From Prevotella sp. (GTDB lineage Bacteria > Bacteroidota > Bacteroidia > Bacteroidales > Bacteroidaceae), in assembly GCA_017561825.1 (NCBI GenBank), contig JAFZBK010000050.1:1-34783 (forward strand): a stretch of DNA of 34,783 nucleotides, given 5' to 3'. Position numbers and translations under genes: made by a program. Of the stretch, positions 15,519 through 22,756 are shown in pieces. Within the stretch, counting starts at the first letter, position 1. Each line of letters opens with the position of its first letter. The notes below the pieces were generated by a model. It made no database searches. It had not been told where the DNA came from and was given only the letters and a program-made list of their open reading frames with translations.

Positions 15519-16464
15519 TGAACAAGGAATTCACAAACTGTTTCTTGTTAAACAACTGTAGATCCTCCATACCCTCACCGAGTCCTATGTACTTGACAGG
15601 AACTTTCAACTGATCAGAGATACCAATCACCACGCCACCTTTGGCCGTTCCGTCGAGTTTGGTAATCGCCAGTGAGGTTATCTGGGTAACGGCTGAGAAC
15701 TGCTTGGCTTGCTCAAAGGCGTTCTGTCCGGTACTGCCATCAAGAACGAGCATCACCTCATCAGGTGCCTCGGGCAGCACTTTCTTCATCACATCCTTGA
15801 TCTTCTTCAGCTCGTTCATCAAGCCGACCTTGTTATGTAATCGTCCTGCTGTATCAATCAATACGACATCTGCATCGTTGGCCTTTGCCGAACTGAGCGT
15901 ATCGAAGGCCACACTGGCGGGATCAGCACCCATCTGCTGCTTGACAACGGGTACTCCCACACGCTCACCCCATATACAAAGCTGTTCAACGGCAGCGGCA
16001 CGGAAGGTGTCAGCGGCACCGAGGTACACTTTCTTTCCAGCCTTCTTGAACTGATAAGCCAACTTACCGATGGTAGTGGTCTTACCCACTCCATTCACAC
16101 CCACGATGAGGATGACATAGGGTTTATGGTCGGATGGCAGATCCCAGTTATCGTTGTCATCAGAGTGGTTCTCTGACAACAGGGCTGCAATCTCATCACG
16201 CAGAATACCGTTGAGTTCGGATGTGGAGACATACTTATCGCGTGACACACGTTCTTCGATACGACGGATGATTTTCAAGGTCGTATCTACACCCACATCA
16301 CTGGTAATCAGGATTTCCTCGAGGTCATCAAGAACATCATCATCCACCTTCGATTTACCTGCCACAGCACGGGTAAGCTTGGAGAATACGCTCTGCTTGG
16401 TTTTTTCAAGTCCTTTGTCTAGCGTTTCCTTCTTCTCTTTATTGAATAATCCAAATAATCCCAT
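15511..16464 (-). CDS. ftsY: Signal recognition particle receptor FtsY
   Basis: The SRP receptor GTPase that docks ribosome-SRP complexes at the inner membrane for cotranslational insertion. The 317-residue protein has a short N-terminal helix region (MGLFGLFNKEKKE) in place of the long acidic A domain of E. coli, then the N domain to about 110. The G domain has G1 GVNGVGKT at 122-129, DTFRAAA at 152-158, DTAGR at 204-208 and TKLDGTAKGG at 268-277, with closing GLGEGMEDL. It starts from its own promoter just beyond the terminator of the rpmB-rpmG-DUF4295 unit and leads the ftsY-rimO-HU-HU/LysM unit. Confidence 0.96.
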   Translation of the reverse strand: MGLFGLFNKEKKETLDKGLEKTKQSVFSKLTRAVAGKSKVDDDVLDDLEEILITSDVGVDTTLKIIRRIEERVSRDKYVSTSELNGILRDEIAALLSENHSDDNDNWDLPSDHKPYVILIVGVNGVGKTTTIGKLAYQFKKAGKKVYLGAADTFRAAAVEQLCIWGERVGVPVVKQQMGADPASVAFDTLSSAKANDADVVLIDTAGRLHNKVGLMNELKKIKDVMKKVLPEAPDEVMLVLDGSTGQNAFEQAKQFSAVTQITSLAITKLDGTAKGGVVIGISDQLKVPVKYIGLGEGMEDLQLFNKKQFVNSLFND

Positions 16465-16481
16465 ATTACTATATTTGTCGG

Positions 16482-16512
16482 CAAAGATACGAAAAGTCGA
16501 GTGCAGAACAAA
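16482..16512 (-). promoter_or_regulatory. ftsY promoter
   Basis: A textbook Bacteroidota promoter on the minus strand: TTTG (16509-16512), a 19-nt spacer and TATCTTTG (16482-16489), ending about 18 nt before the ftsY start codon. The leader is therefore very short. Confidence 0.85.
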
Positions 16513-16611
16513 AAGAATTCATTCTTTTTTTATGCCGAGACGGAGTATCTTCGCGAATTTATTCGCAAAATTAATAAAAAAAACACAAACGGCCATCACT
16601 TGCAGAGATTA

Positions 16612-16649
16612 ATTCAAAAAAAAGAGCCGCAACATATGTTACGGCTCTT
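16612..16649 (-). terminator. Terminator of the rpmB-rpmG-DUF4295 unit
   Basis: AAGAGCCG (16622-16629) pairs with CGGCTCTT (16642-16649) around a partly palindromic loop. On the minus strand it is followed by eight T residues. It lies 20 nt after the DUF4295 stop codon. Confidence 0.9.
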
Positions 16650-16669
16650 GATATATAGATTAAAACGTA

Positions 16670-16828
16670 TTAGTTCTTGAAGAAATCTTTCACTTCCTCG
16701 TTGGGAACCATCTGCTCATTGAAGATGTAAGCACCAGTCTTGGGGCTCTTCACCATCTTGATAACTTTTGTATAGGCACGACCATCCTTTGAACCTTCGT
16801 GGAGGGTTGCCACTGTTTTCTTTGCCAT
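16670..16828 (-). CDS. DUF4295 small basic protein
   Basis: A 52-residue ORF, read directly from the sequence: MAKKTVATLHEGSKDGRAYT, then KVIKMVKSPKTGAYIFNEQM and VPNEEVKDFFKN. This is the Bacteroidota-specific DUF4295 family, which sits almost invariably after rpmG. It is small and basic and always next to ribosomal protein genes, so a ribosome-associated role is likely, but I know of no proven function. It begins 12 nt after rpmG and ends just before a strong terminator. Confidence 0.92.
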   Translation of the reverse strand: MAKKTVATLHEGSKDGRAYTKVIKMVKSPKTGAYIFNEQMVPNEEVKDFFKN

Positions 16829-16840
16829 AGTCCGATGTTA

Positions 16841-17032
16841 TTATTTGATTTCCTTATGAACAGTCATTCTCTTCAGAATGGGGTTGTACTTCTTCATCTC
16901 CAGTCTCTCCGGAGTATTCTTACGGTTCTTGGTCGTTACATAACGACTTGTTCCTGGCAGACCACTGCTCTTCATCTCAGTGCACTCCAGAATAACCTGT
17001 ACTCTATTACCTTTAGCTTTCTTTGATGCCAT
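16841..17032 (-). CDS. rpmG: 50S ribosomal protein bL33
   Basis: A 63-residue protein of the large subunit. Family sequence is clear: [39 protein letters not shown] and a KYNP-x-L-x-RMTVHKE ending. It lacks the paired CxxC zinc motifs (one Cys only), so it is the zinc-independent form. It starts 3 nt after the rpmB stop codon and is cotranscribed with rpmB and DUF4295. Confidence 0.96.
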   Translation of the reverse strand: MASKKAKGNRVQVILECTEMKSSGLPGTSRYVTTKNRKNTPERLEMKKYNPILKRMTVHKEIK

Positions 17033-17035
17033 GGT

Positions 17036-17299
17036 TTACTCTCCTATCACTTTAATATCCTTCCAGTCAACATAGCCTTTGCTTACAGCCTGCTTCAGGG
17101 CTGCATCCAGACCTAATTTATTAATAATGCGCAAACCGGCAGCACTGATCTTAAGTCTGATCCAGCACTGTTCCTCTACATAGTAGAACTTCTTGCTGAA
17201 CAGGTTTACGTCAAAGCTGCGCTTTGTGCGATGCTTCGAGTGGGAAACATTGTTGCCGATCATGGCTTTCTTCCCTGTAATCTGACAAATCTTCGACAT
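17036..17299 (-). CDS. rpmB: 50S ribosomal protein bL28
   Basis: An 87-residue large-subunit protein with the signature start [23 protein letters not shown], then [10 protein letters not shown] and a C-terminal segment [16 protein letters not shown]. First gene of a three-gene unit with a strong promoter about 50 nt upstream. The divergently transcribed sigma factor gene begins about 230 nt away. Confidence 0.96.
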   Translation of the reverse strand: MSKICQITGKKAMIGNNVSHSKHRTKRSFDVNLFSKKFYYVEEQCWIRLKISAAGLRIINKLGLDAALKQAVSKGYVDWKDIKVIGE

Positions 17300-17351
17300 T
17301 GCTATCTACGTTTTTTACGTTCCTTTTTTGATACTTATTCCAAACAGGGTG

Positions 17352-17382
17352 CAAAATTACGAACTTTTTACGAAATAACAAA
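17352..17382 (-). promoter_or_regulatory. rpmB promoter
   Basis: TTTG (17379-17382), a 19-nt spacer and TAATTTTG (17352-17359) on the minus strand match the Bacteroidota consensus. The leader to rpmB is about 45 nt and includes no obvious structured RNA. Confidence 0.85.
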
Positions 17383-17449
17383 ACATTTCTTTAAATAATC
17401 TTTCATATTAAGGTTTTTTTTCGTTTATCATCCTCTAAAGGGATATTTT

Positions 17450-17481
17450 TTTGAAGATTCGTGTAGTTTTTTGTATCTTTG
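17450..17481 (+). promoter_or_regulatory. Promoter of the ECF sigma factor operon
   Basis: TTTG (17450-17453), a 20-nt spacer and TATCTTTG (17474-17481) on the plus strand lie about 50 nt upstream of the sigma factor gene. The element looks like a housekeeping promoter, so basal transcription need not depend on the ECF sigma itself. Confidence 0.8.
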
Positions 17482-17532
17482 TATCGTCTAATGGGCAAAT
17501 AATCAAATCATTGAGAAAAGAACAGTACGACA

Positions 17533-18012
17533 ATGACAACATTAGAAAGACAGTTTGCAAAAACCGTTACAGAACACAAGGGCACCATCTATACTGTGTG
17601 CTACATGTTCTCGCAAGATGCCGACGAGGTAAACGATCTATTCCAGGAAGTACTAGTGAATCTTTGGAAAGGTTTCGAGAGCTTCGAGCATCGCAGTGAC
17701 ATCAGAACGTGGATCTATCGCGTGGCACTGAACACCTGTATTTCGATCGACAGGAAGAAGAAACGCATGGATACTGTTCGGCTGACCATGGACATCAACC
17801 TGTTTGAAGACCGTGACGAGGATACCAAGCAAGTGGACATGCTCCACAAGCGCATCTCCAAGCTCCAGCCGTTCGACAGAGCCATCGTCCTACTCTGGCT
17901 CGAGAACCTATCGTACGAGGAAATCGGACAGATCGTCGGTATCACTGCTAAGAATGTCAGCGTACGACTGTTCAGAATCAGAGAACAATTAAAACAAATG
18001 TCTAACGATTAA
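17533..18012 (+). CDS. ECF-type RNA polymerase sigma factor
   Basis: A 159-residue sigma-70 family protein with only regions 2 and 4. Region 2 spans about 8-80: ADEVNDLFQEVLVNLWKGFESF (2.2) and RTWIYRVALNTCISIDRKKK (2.3-2.4). Region 4 spans about 100-155: LQPFDRAIVLLWLENLSYEEIGQIVG, then ITAKNVSVRLFRIREQLKQ with the recognition helix. There is no C-terminal extension. It is followed after 12 nt by a membrane protein gene on the same strand. This pairing is typical of an ECF sigma with its membrane-bound regulator, although the partner shows no recognised anti-sigma domain. Target genes are not visible in this window. Confidence 0.93.
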   Translation: MTTLERQFAKTVTEHKGTIYTVCYMFSQDADEVNDLFQEVLVNLWKGFESFEHRSDIRTWIYRVALNTCISIDRKKKRMDTVRLTMDINLFEDRDEDTKQVDMLHKRISKLQPFDRAIVLLWLENLSYEEIGQIVGITAKNVSVRLFRIREQLKQMSND

Positions 18013-18024
18013 AAATTGACCATT

Positions 18025-18636
18025 ATGAACAACGAATTTGGAAACAACATGAACGAGACTCAGTACGAGGATATGCGCCAGCAGTTGAACACCCTGAAGA
18101 AGAAACTGGGTGCGCAGGAAATTATAAACGACCATCTGATTCGCCGTACCATGAGAAATCAGGTTAACAGCATCTCCCGTCGTTACTACTTGGTGATGGC
18201 CCTTTGCATCCTGATGATCCCCTATACCTACTGGTGCTTTATCAAACTCTGCAACCTTACCATCCCCTTCTGGATTGGTACCAGCATCTTCATGCTGATC
18301 TGTGGAATAGCCACCTATATTAATAATCGTAAGATCAGCGATCCAGGAATGATGAACCACAACCTGGTGGAGGCTCGTAGGAAAGTGGCAAGCGCCAAGA
18401 AGTTTGAAGTTGACTGGCTGAAGTTCGGTATCCCTGCTGTTATCGTATGGTTAGGCTGGTTCGTCTATGAACTCTATCAGCATAATAGTAGTGAAATGAC
18501 TGAAGGTATTTTATGGGGCGGTTGTATTGGTGCTATCATTGGAACTATTCTCGGTATTAAGGTCCACATGAGGACCCAGCAAAAGTATCAGGACATCATC
18601 GATCAAATCGAAGATCTCACAGATGACGATAAGTAA
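18025..18636 (+). CDS. Four-TM membrane protein downstream of ECF sigma, possible regulator
   Basis: A 203-residue protein from the ATG at 18025; an in-frame TTG 9 nt earlier is less likely. Residues 1-50 are cytoplasmic, with a helical, coiled-coil-like stretch (YEDMRQQLNTLKKKLGAQ). Two TM helices follow at about 53-75 and 80-100, a charged loop, then two more at about 135-153 and 160-180 (the last with GGCIGAIIGTILG), and a charged tail. I do not recognise the family. The gene is 12 nt behind an ECF sigma gene and shares its terminator. The N-terminal helical stretch would be available to bind the sigma factor. An anti-sigma function is inferred from context only. Confidence 0.75.
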   Translation: MNNEFGNNMNETQYEDMRQQLNTLKKKLGAQEIINDHLIRRTMRNQVNSISRRYYLVMALCILMIPYTYWCFIKLCNLTIPFWIGTSIFMLICGIATYINNRKISDPGMMNHNLVEARRKVASAKKFEVDWLKFGIPAVIVWLGWFVYELYQHNSSEMTEGILWGGCIGAIIGTILGIKVHMRTQQKYQDIIDQIEDLTDDDK

Positions 18637-18643
18637 TAAAACA

Positions 18644-18674
18644 GAAACAGGGAGCCATAAAGGTTCCCTGTTTC
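18644..18674. terminator. Shared terminator of the sigma operon and tRNA-Ser
   Basis: A 13-bp stem (GAAACAGGGAGCC with GGTTCCCTGTTTC, one G-T pair, loop ATAAA) lies between two convergent units. On the minus strand it is followed by TGTTTTATTA, which gives a good terminator 6 nt after the tRNA. On the plus strand the trailing T run is weak. Confidence 0.75.
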
Positions 18675-18679
18675 GTTTG

Positions 18680-18767
18680 CGGAAGATGAGGGATTCAAAC
18701 CCCCGATACCCGGAAAGGGTATACCGGATTTCGAGTCCAGCGCATTCGGTCACTCTGCCAATCTTCC
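18680..18767 (-). tRNA. tRNA-Ser (anticodon CGA)
   Basis: An 88-nt tRNA on the minus strand. Acceptor GGAAGAT pairs with ATCTTCC, with discriminator G at 18680. The anticodon stem CTGGA/TCCGG holds loop CTCGAAA, with anticodon CGA at 18731-18733, reading UCG serine codons. The long variable arm (TACCCTTTCCGGGTA-type) is characteristic of tRNA-Ser, and the T-loop GTTTGAATC is canonical. CCA is not encoded. It has its own promoter and terminator. Confidence 0.95.
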
Positions 18768-18866
18768 GATTAAGTGAGCGCCAACGAGTTTACTCGGTTG
18801 GCCAAACGTGAGGAAGAAAAAACTTGTTTAATCTTCCGATTAATCTTCCTAACTTGTTAATCTTCC
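18760..18866 (-). repeat. Direct repeats of the tRNA 5' end in its leader
   Basis: The 14-nt sequence AATCTTCCGATTAA occurs at 18760-18773, where it includes the first 8 nt of the tRNA, and again 70 nt upstream at 18830-18843. Shorter copies of AATCTTCC follow at 18842-18849 and 18859-18866, two of them preceded by AACTTGTT. A hairpin repeat copy lies between the two 14-nt copies. Confidence 0.75.
18780..18802 (+). repeat. Hairpin repeat, copy 2
   Basis: GCCAA, CGAGT, loop TT, ACTCG, a bulged G, TTGGC. All ten stem pairs are perfect. It has the same layout as the copies at 2177-2199 and 34513-34535, but the second stem half has different bases on both sides. It lies in the tRNA-Ser leader between two direct repeats. 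Confidence 0.65.
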
Positions 18867-18877
18867 TTTCGACGGTG

Positions 18878-18909
18878 CAAAAGTAACACATTTTTCCGTC
18901 ACCACCAAA
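18878..18909 (-). promoter_or_regulatory. tRNA-Ser promoter
   Basis: TTTG (18906-18909), a 20-nt spacer and TACTTTTG (18878-18885) on the minus strand. The tRNA begins about 110 nt downstream, so the primary transcript carries a long repeat-rich 5' leader that RNase P must remove. Confidence 0.8.
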
Positions 18910-18951
18910 TAAATCCCACAAAAGATTACGGGAATCCCCTACTCGATTCAC

Positions 18952-19530
18952 TTACAGAAGTTTTGCCAGTTTCGACCTGAGTTCGTCGGCCAACGACTTA
19001 CGAATAGCAAGTTTGATGGAACAGGTATTGTCGAACTGCTGCTCAACCACACGCGGATTCATCTCCTTGACAATACGCATCACCTGATTCATCAGCGGAT
19101 AAGAGAAATGGTATTCCACCATCTCCTCTACCTGTCGTGTGACAATCTCTGCATGGTCGATGGCATCAGCGGCAGCAGCCTTATAGGCAACAATCAAACC
19201 ACTGGTTCCTAAGTTCACACCGCCATAGTAGCGCACCACGACAATCAAAATATCAGTAAGCTCATTCGAATTGATCTGTCCTAAAATCGGTTTCCCAGCT
19301 GTACTACTAGGCTCCCCGTCATCATTTGCACGAAACTCTAACCGCTCAGCACCCAACATGTAAGCATAGCAAACATGTCGCGCATCATAGTATTTCTTCC
19401 TGTACCCGGCAATGATCTCCTTGATCTGATCAATATCGGTTACAGGATGCGCAAAAGCGAGGAACTTACTACGTTTTTCCGTGTAGTAGCCCTCGCTGAT
19501 GGTTTTGATGGTTTTGTATTCGTCTGACAT
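18952..19530 (-). CDS. YigZ/IMPACT family protein
   Basis: A 192-residue protein of the UPF0029/YigZ (IMPACT) family. Signatures are YYTEKRSKFLAFAHPV at the start, YDARHVCYAYMLG, then NDDGEPSSTAGKPILGQI and VVVRYYGGVNLGTSGLIVAYKAAA, with a smaller C-terminal ferredoxin-like domain from about 125. The eukaryotic homologue IMPACT regulates GCN2; the bacterial role is not established. The start codon at 19530 is followed upstream by a 9-bp repeat array that joins it to the end of the DUF1015 gene, so the two genes are probably cotranscribed. Confidence 0.92.
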   Translation of the reverse strand: MSDEYKTIKTISEGYYTEKRSKFLAFAHPVTDIDQIKEIIAGYRKKYYDARHVCYAYMLGAERLEFRANDDGEPSSTAGKPILGQINSNELTDILIVVVRYYGGVNLGTSGLIVAYKAAAADAIDHAEIVTRQVEEMVEYHFSYPLMNQVMRIVKEMNPRVVEQQFDNTCSIKLAIRKSLADELRSKLAKLL

Positions 19531-19539
19531 AGAGCTAAG

Positions 19540-19602
19540 CTAGTAATACTAGTAACACTAGTTGTACTAGTAGTGCTAGGAATACTAGTTATACTAGTTT
19601 GT
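19540..19602. repeat. Seven tandem 9-bp units (CTAGTAATA type)
   Basis: Units begin with CTAG at 19540, 19549, 19558, 19567, 19576, 19585 and 19594. The sixth unit (CTAGTTATA) supplies the stop codon of the DUF1015 gene (19589-19591), and the array ends about 10 nt before the start codon of the YigZ gene. Each unit contains CTAG, a tetranucleotide that is usually rare in bacterial genomes. Confidence 0.85.
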
Positions 19603-20836
19603 GGATAACCAATCCTGAGCGAAGCTTCGGCTCGAACCAAGTGGCCTTCGGCGGCATGATCTTACCACTATCGGCAATATCCATGATCTGCTGCATGCTG
19701 ACAGGATAAAGAGCCAATGCTGTACGCATCTCTCCGCTGTCAACACGGCGCTTCAACTCGCCCAAGCCACGAAGACCGCCTACGAAATCAATACGGTTGC
19801 TGGAACGGAGATCCTTGATATCCAGGATTTCATCGAGGATAAGACGACTGGAGATATCTACGTCGAGCACACCAATGGGATCCTGATCATCGTAGGTTCC
19901 TTCCTTTGCTTTCAATGAGTACCATTCGCCATCGAGATACAAAGAGAACTCGTGCAGTTGTGCGGGCTTATAGATGTCAGCACCTTTCTTCTCCACCACG
20001 AAGTTCTTCTTCAATGCCTCGATGAATTCGGCAGAACTCATTCCGTTCAGGTCCTTGATGACACGGTTGTAGTCAAGGATGGTCAGCTGACTGGCCTGGA
20101 AGCATACTGCCATGAAGAAGTTATACTCCTCATCACCTTTGTGGTTGGGGTTCTGTTTCTGCTTCTCAGCACCCACAAGAGCGGCTGCTGCAGAACGATG
20201 ATGACCGTCAGCGATATACATGGAAGGCATCTTGGCGAACTCTGCAGTGATGGTATCCATGTCCTTTTCATCACTGATCACCCAGAACTGATGACGGAAA
20301 CCATCAATGGGTGCAATGAAATCATACTCGGGTTTGGTTGCGGCATAACGCATGATCAGCGCGTTGAGCACCTCGTTGTCGGGATAAGCAAAGAATACCG
20401 GTTCGATATTAGCGTTGTTCACACGAACATGCTTCATACGGTCTTCCTCCTTGTCACGACGGGTAAGCTCATGCTTCTTGATGCGACCAGCCATATAGTC
20501 ATCTGTATGGGCACAAACAACCAGTCCGTACTGCGTCTTACCATTCATGGTCTGCGCGTAGATATAATAATGCTCGCGCTCATCCTGTACCAACCAACCC
20601 TTGTCCTGGAACTTCTGGAAGTTCTCAGCAGCCTTCTCGTACACACGAGGATCGTACTCGGATGTTCCTACCGGGAAATCGATCTCGGGCTTGATGATAT
20701 GATACAGACTCTTCTCGTTGTCACCTGCTTCTGCACGGGCTTCTTCTGAATCAAGCACGTCGTACGGGCGACTCTCCACCTGCTCCACCAACTCTTTCGG
20801 TGGACGTATTCCTTTGAATGGTTTTACTATTGCCAT
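19589..20836 (-). CDS. DUF1015 family protein
   Basis: A 415-residue cytoplasmic protein of the DUF1015 (COG4198) family. Conserved text includes MAIVKPFKGIRPPKELVEQVESRPYDVL at the start, YHIIKPEIDFP, and the central YIADGHHRSAAAALV, whose GHHR is the family hallmark. No catalytic mechanism is established as far as I know. The protein lies next to serA and serC, separated from them only by a glucanase gene on the other strand. I recall DUF1015 genes beside serA/serC in other Bacteroidota, which would fit a role in serine metabolism; that is an inference from neighbourhood. Its last codons run into the 9-bp repeat array. It has a clear promoter that overlaps the divergent glucanase promoter. 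Confidence 0.88.
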   Translation of the reverse strand: MAIVKPFKGIRPPKELVEQVESRPYDVLDSEEARAEAGDNEKSLYHIIKPEIDFPVGTSEYDPRVYEKAAENFQKFQDKGWLVQDEREHYYIYAQTMNGKTQYGLVVCAHTDDYMAGRIKKHELTRRDKEEDRMKHVRVNNANIEPVFFAYPDNEVLNALIMRYAATKPEYDFIAPIDGFRHQFWVISDEKDMDTITAEFAKMPSMYIADGHHRSAAAALVGAEKQKQNPNHKGDEEYNFFMAVCFQASQLTILDYNRVIKDLNGMSSAEFIEALKKNFVVEKKGADIYKPAQLHEFSLYLDGEWYSLKAKEGTYDDQDPIGVLDVDISSRLILDEILDIKDLRSSNRIDFVGGLRGLGELKRRVDSGEMRTALALYPVSMQQIMDIADSGKIMPPKATWFEPKLRSGLVIHKLV

Positions 20837-20870
20837 AATAATTCTTTATAAGATATTTTAATTAGCGGTG

Positions 20871-20901
20871 CAAAATTACGCAAAAGTTCTGAATCTTCAA
20901 A
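20871..20901 (-). promoter_or_regulatory. DUF1015 promoter
   Basis: TTTG (20898-20901), a 19-nt spacer and TAATTTTG (20871-20878) on the minus strand, with a leader of about 30 nt. Its -33 box lies inside the spacer of the divergent glucanase promoter, so the two cannot easily be occupied together. Confidence 0.8.
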
Positions 20902-20918
20902 ATAATTATGTATATTTG
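20888..20918 (+). promoter_or_regulatory. Endoglucanase promoter
   Basis: TCTG (20888-20891, one mismatch to TTTG), a 19-nt spacer and a perfect TATATTTG (20911-20918). The start codon follows about 28 nt later. The weaker -33 box may mean it needs an activator. Confidence 0.65.
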
Positions 20919-20945
20919 CAACGTGAATCAAAACCAAAACAAAAG

Positions 20946-22673
20946 ATGAAGAAACAATTACTACTAATAACTGGCATGATGTTGATGATGGGGCTATCGA
21001 TACATGCACAGGATTTTGAGTCGGCTACCAATGCCGTCAAAAACATGGGCGTTGGCTGGAACCTAGGAAACACCCTTGATGCCAATAACGGTTCGAAACA
21101 AGGACTGGAATCCGAAACTTATTGGGGACAGCCAAATACGAAGCCTGAACTGATGAAGATGATGAAGGATGCGGGATTTGGCGCTATCCGTGTACCTGTC
21201 ACCTGGTATAACCACATGGACAGCAACAATAAGGTTGATGAGGCATGGATGCGACGAGTTCGGGAAGTGGTTGATTATGTCATCGACCAAGGACTGTATT
21301 GTATACTCAATGTGCATCATGACACAGGAAGTGGTGACACCCATTGGCTACACGCCAGTATGTCTGTGTATAACAGTCAGAAAGACCGCTACGAATCACT
21401 CTGGAGACAGATTGCTGAGGAGTTTAAAGATTATGGCGAGAAGTTGCTGTTTGAGAGTTATAACGAGATGCTCGACAAGTATAACTCGTGGTGCTTTGCC
21501 ACCTTCAACACTTCGTCGCGTTATATCGCAAGTGATGCTGCTGATGCCTACGACGCCATCAATAACTTTGCTCAGAGCTTTGTGAATGTTGTACGTGCCA
21601 CGGGTGGTAACAATGCCAAACGCAACTTGATTGTCAACACCTATGGTGCCTGCAATGGCTACGGAACTTGGAACAATCACCTGAAGGACCCGCTGAAGGA
21701 GATGAAGTACCCTGAGGATACTGCCACTGGACACATTGCTTTCCAGGTGCATGCCTACCCATCGATTGTCAACACAAACAGTAACGGTCAGATTACAGGT
21801 GACCGTTCCATGAACGAGATCAAGAACGAGATCAAGAACGAGATTGATGATATGGTGAGCGCCCTTAAATCTTACCTAGTTGCCAAAGGCGGTCCTGTAA
21901 TCATCGGCGAATGGGGCACCAGTAATGTGGATAATGCCGAAACCGACTACGATGCACGTCGTGAGCTGATGTTCCAGTTCTGTACTTATTTTGTACAGAA
22001 GTGCAAGGAAAACGATATGGCCACTTTCTACTGGATGGGACTTTCCGATGGTATGGCACGTTCCTTCCCTGCATTCACCCAACCAGATTTGGCAAAGACC
22101 ATCCTCCAGGCTTATCACGGAAGTAGTTACAACCCCTCACTGCCTGATGCCTCCAATTACGGAATCTCGTGTACTGTTACCTTTACCAAACAGTGGGGAG
22201 AGTTATATCTTTATAATGGTAGTAGTTTTACATCAGCCGATTACAAGAACATCATTCTTGAACTTGAGAATGATCCTGCTGCTGATTTGTTACAGTGGAA
22301 AGTGTATAGTTCAAAATATCCAGATGGCTTCACCAGTAATATCACTTCAGCCGTAAGTACATTAACCTTTGCTGCCAGTATGGGTACGATATCAAAGATT
22401 ACCTTGCAGTGCAAGCAAAGCAGTGGTACTGTGAGAGTAAACAGCGTGAAACTGACGAGAAGGAGTGATGGTAAGGAGATAACAAGTAATCCAAGTGTAG
22501 CATGGAACTGTACCATCAGTGATATCAATGTCTATTCTACAGGTATCAATAGTGTTATCATGGATCCAACTAAGACGAATGGTTACATCTACGATCTGAA
22601 TGGCCGACGCCTTATGCAAAGACCGCAGAAAGGTATCTACATCCAGAACGGAAAGAAATATATAACCAAATAA
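20946..22673 (+). CDS. Secreted GH5 endoglucanase with C-terminal tail
   Basis: A 575-residue secreted glycoside hydrolase from the ATG at 20946. The frame is open further upstream but runs through the promoter. A signal peptide covers residues 1-22 (MKKQLLLITGMMLMMGLSIHAQ). The GH5 catalytic domain spans about 25-395: GVGWNLGNTLDA, RVPVTWYNH, LNVHHD (122-126), acid/base Glu174 in SYNE, HAYPS and nucleophile Glu322 in IGEWG. This pattern fits endo-beta-1,4-glucanases; mannanase or xyloglucanase activity is possible. A beta-rich module of about 406-530 looks carbohydrate-binding but I cannot name it. The C-terminal tail (YDLNGRRL, KGIYIQNGKK) resembles Prevotella sorting tails, suggesting type IX-like export or surface attachment. 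It is the only plus-strand gene in a minus-strand serine-metabolism neighbourhood. Confidence 0.92.
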   Translation: MKKQLLLITGMMLMMGLSIHAQDFESATNAVKNMGVGWNLGNTLDANNGSKQGLESETYWGQPNTKPELMKMMKDAGFGAIRVPVTWYNHMDSNNKVDEAWMRRVREVVDYVIDQGLYCILNVHHDTGSGDTHWLHASMSVYNSQKDRYESLWRQIAEEFKDYGEKLLFESYNEMLDKYNSWCFATFNTSSRYIASDAADAYDAINNFAQSFVNVVRATGGNNAKRNLIVNTYGACNGYGTWNNHLKDPLKEMKYPEDTATGHIAFQVHAYPSIVNTNSNGQITGDRSMNEIKNEIKNEIDDMVSALKSYLVAKGGPVIIGEWGTSNVDNAETDYDARRELMFQFCTYFVQKCKENDMATFYWMGLSDGMARSFPAFTQPDLAKTILQAYHGSSYNPSLPDASNYGISCTVTFTKQWGELYLYNGSSFTSADYKNIILELENDPAADLLQWKVYSSKYPDGFTSNITSAVSTLTFAASMGTISKITLQCKQSSGTVRVNSVKLTRRSDGKEITSNPSVAWNCTISDINVYSTGINSVIMDPTKTNGYIYDLNGRRLMQRPQKGIYIQNGKKYITK

Positions 22674-22697
22674 AAGAAGTTTCTATCAAATAAATGA

Positions 22698-22727
22698 AGA
22701 GCCTGACACTTTTACATGTCAGGCTCT
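22698..22727. terminator. Bidirectional terminator between glucanase and serA
   Basis: An 11-bp perfect stem (AGAGCCTGACA with TGTCAGGCTCT, 8-nt loop) lies between the convergent glucanase and serA genes. The plus strand continues with CTACTTTCTTTTT, giving a good terminator for the glucanase. The minus strand continues with a moderately T-rich run. Confidence 0.85.
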
Positions 22728-22756
22728 CTACTTTCTTTTTACCTTATTATAATATA

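Noticed and set aside
19540-19602. CRISPR-like array
   Set aside because: The 9-bp units are contiguous, without spacers, and there are no cas genes. It is a simple tandem repeat.
21816-21845. 12-bp coding repeat GAGATCAAGAAC in the GH5 gene
   Set aside because: Only two and a half units, giving EIKNEIKNEI in an ordinary helix; not unusual enough for a feature.
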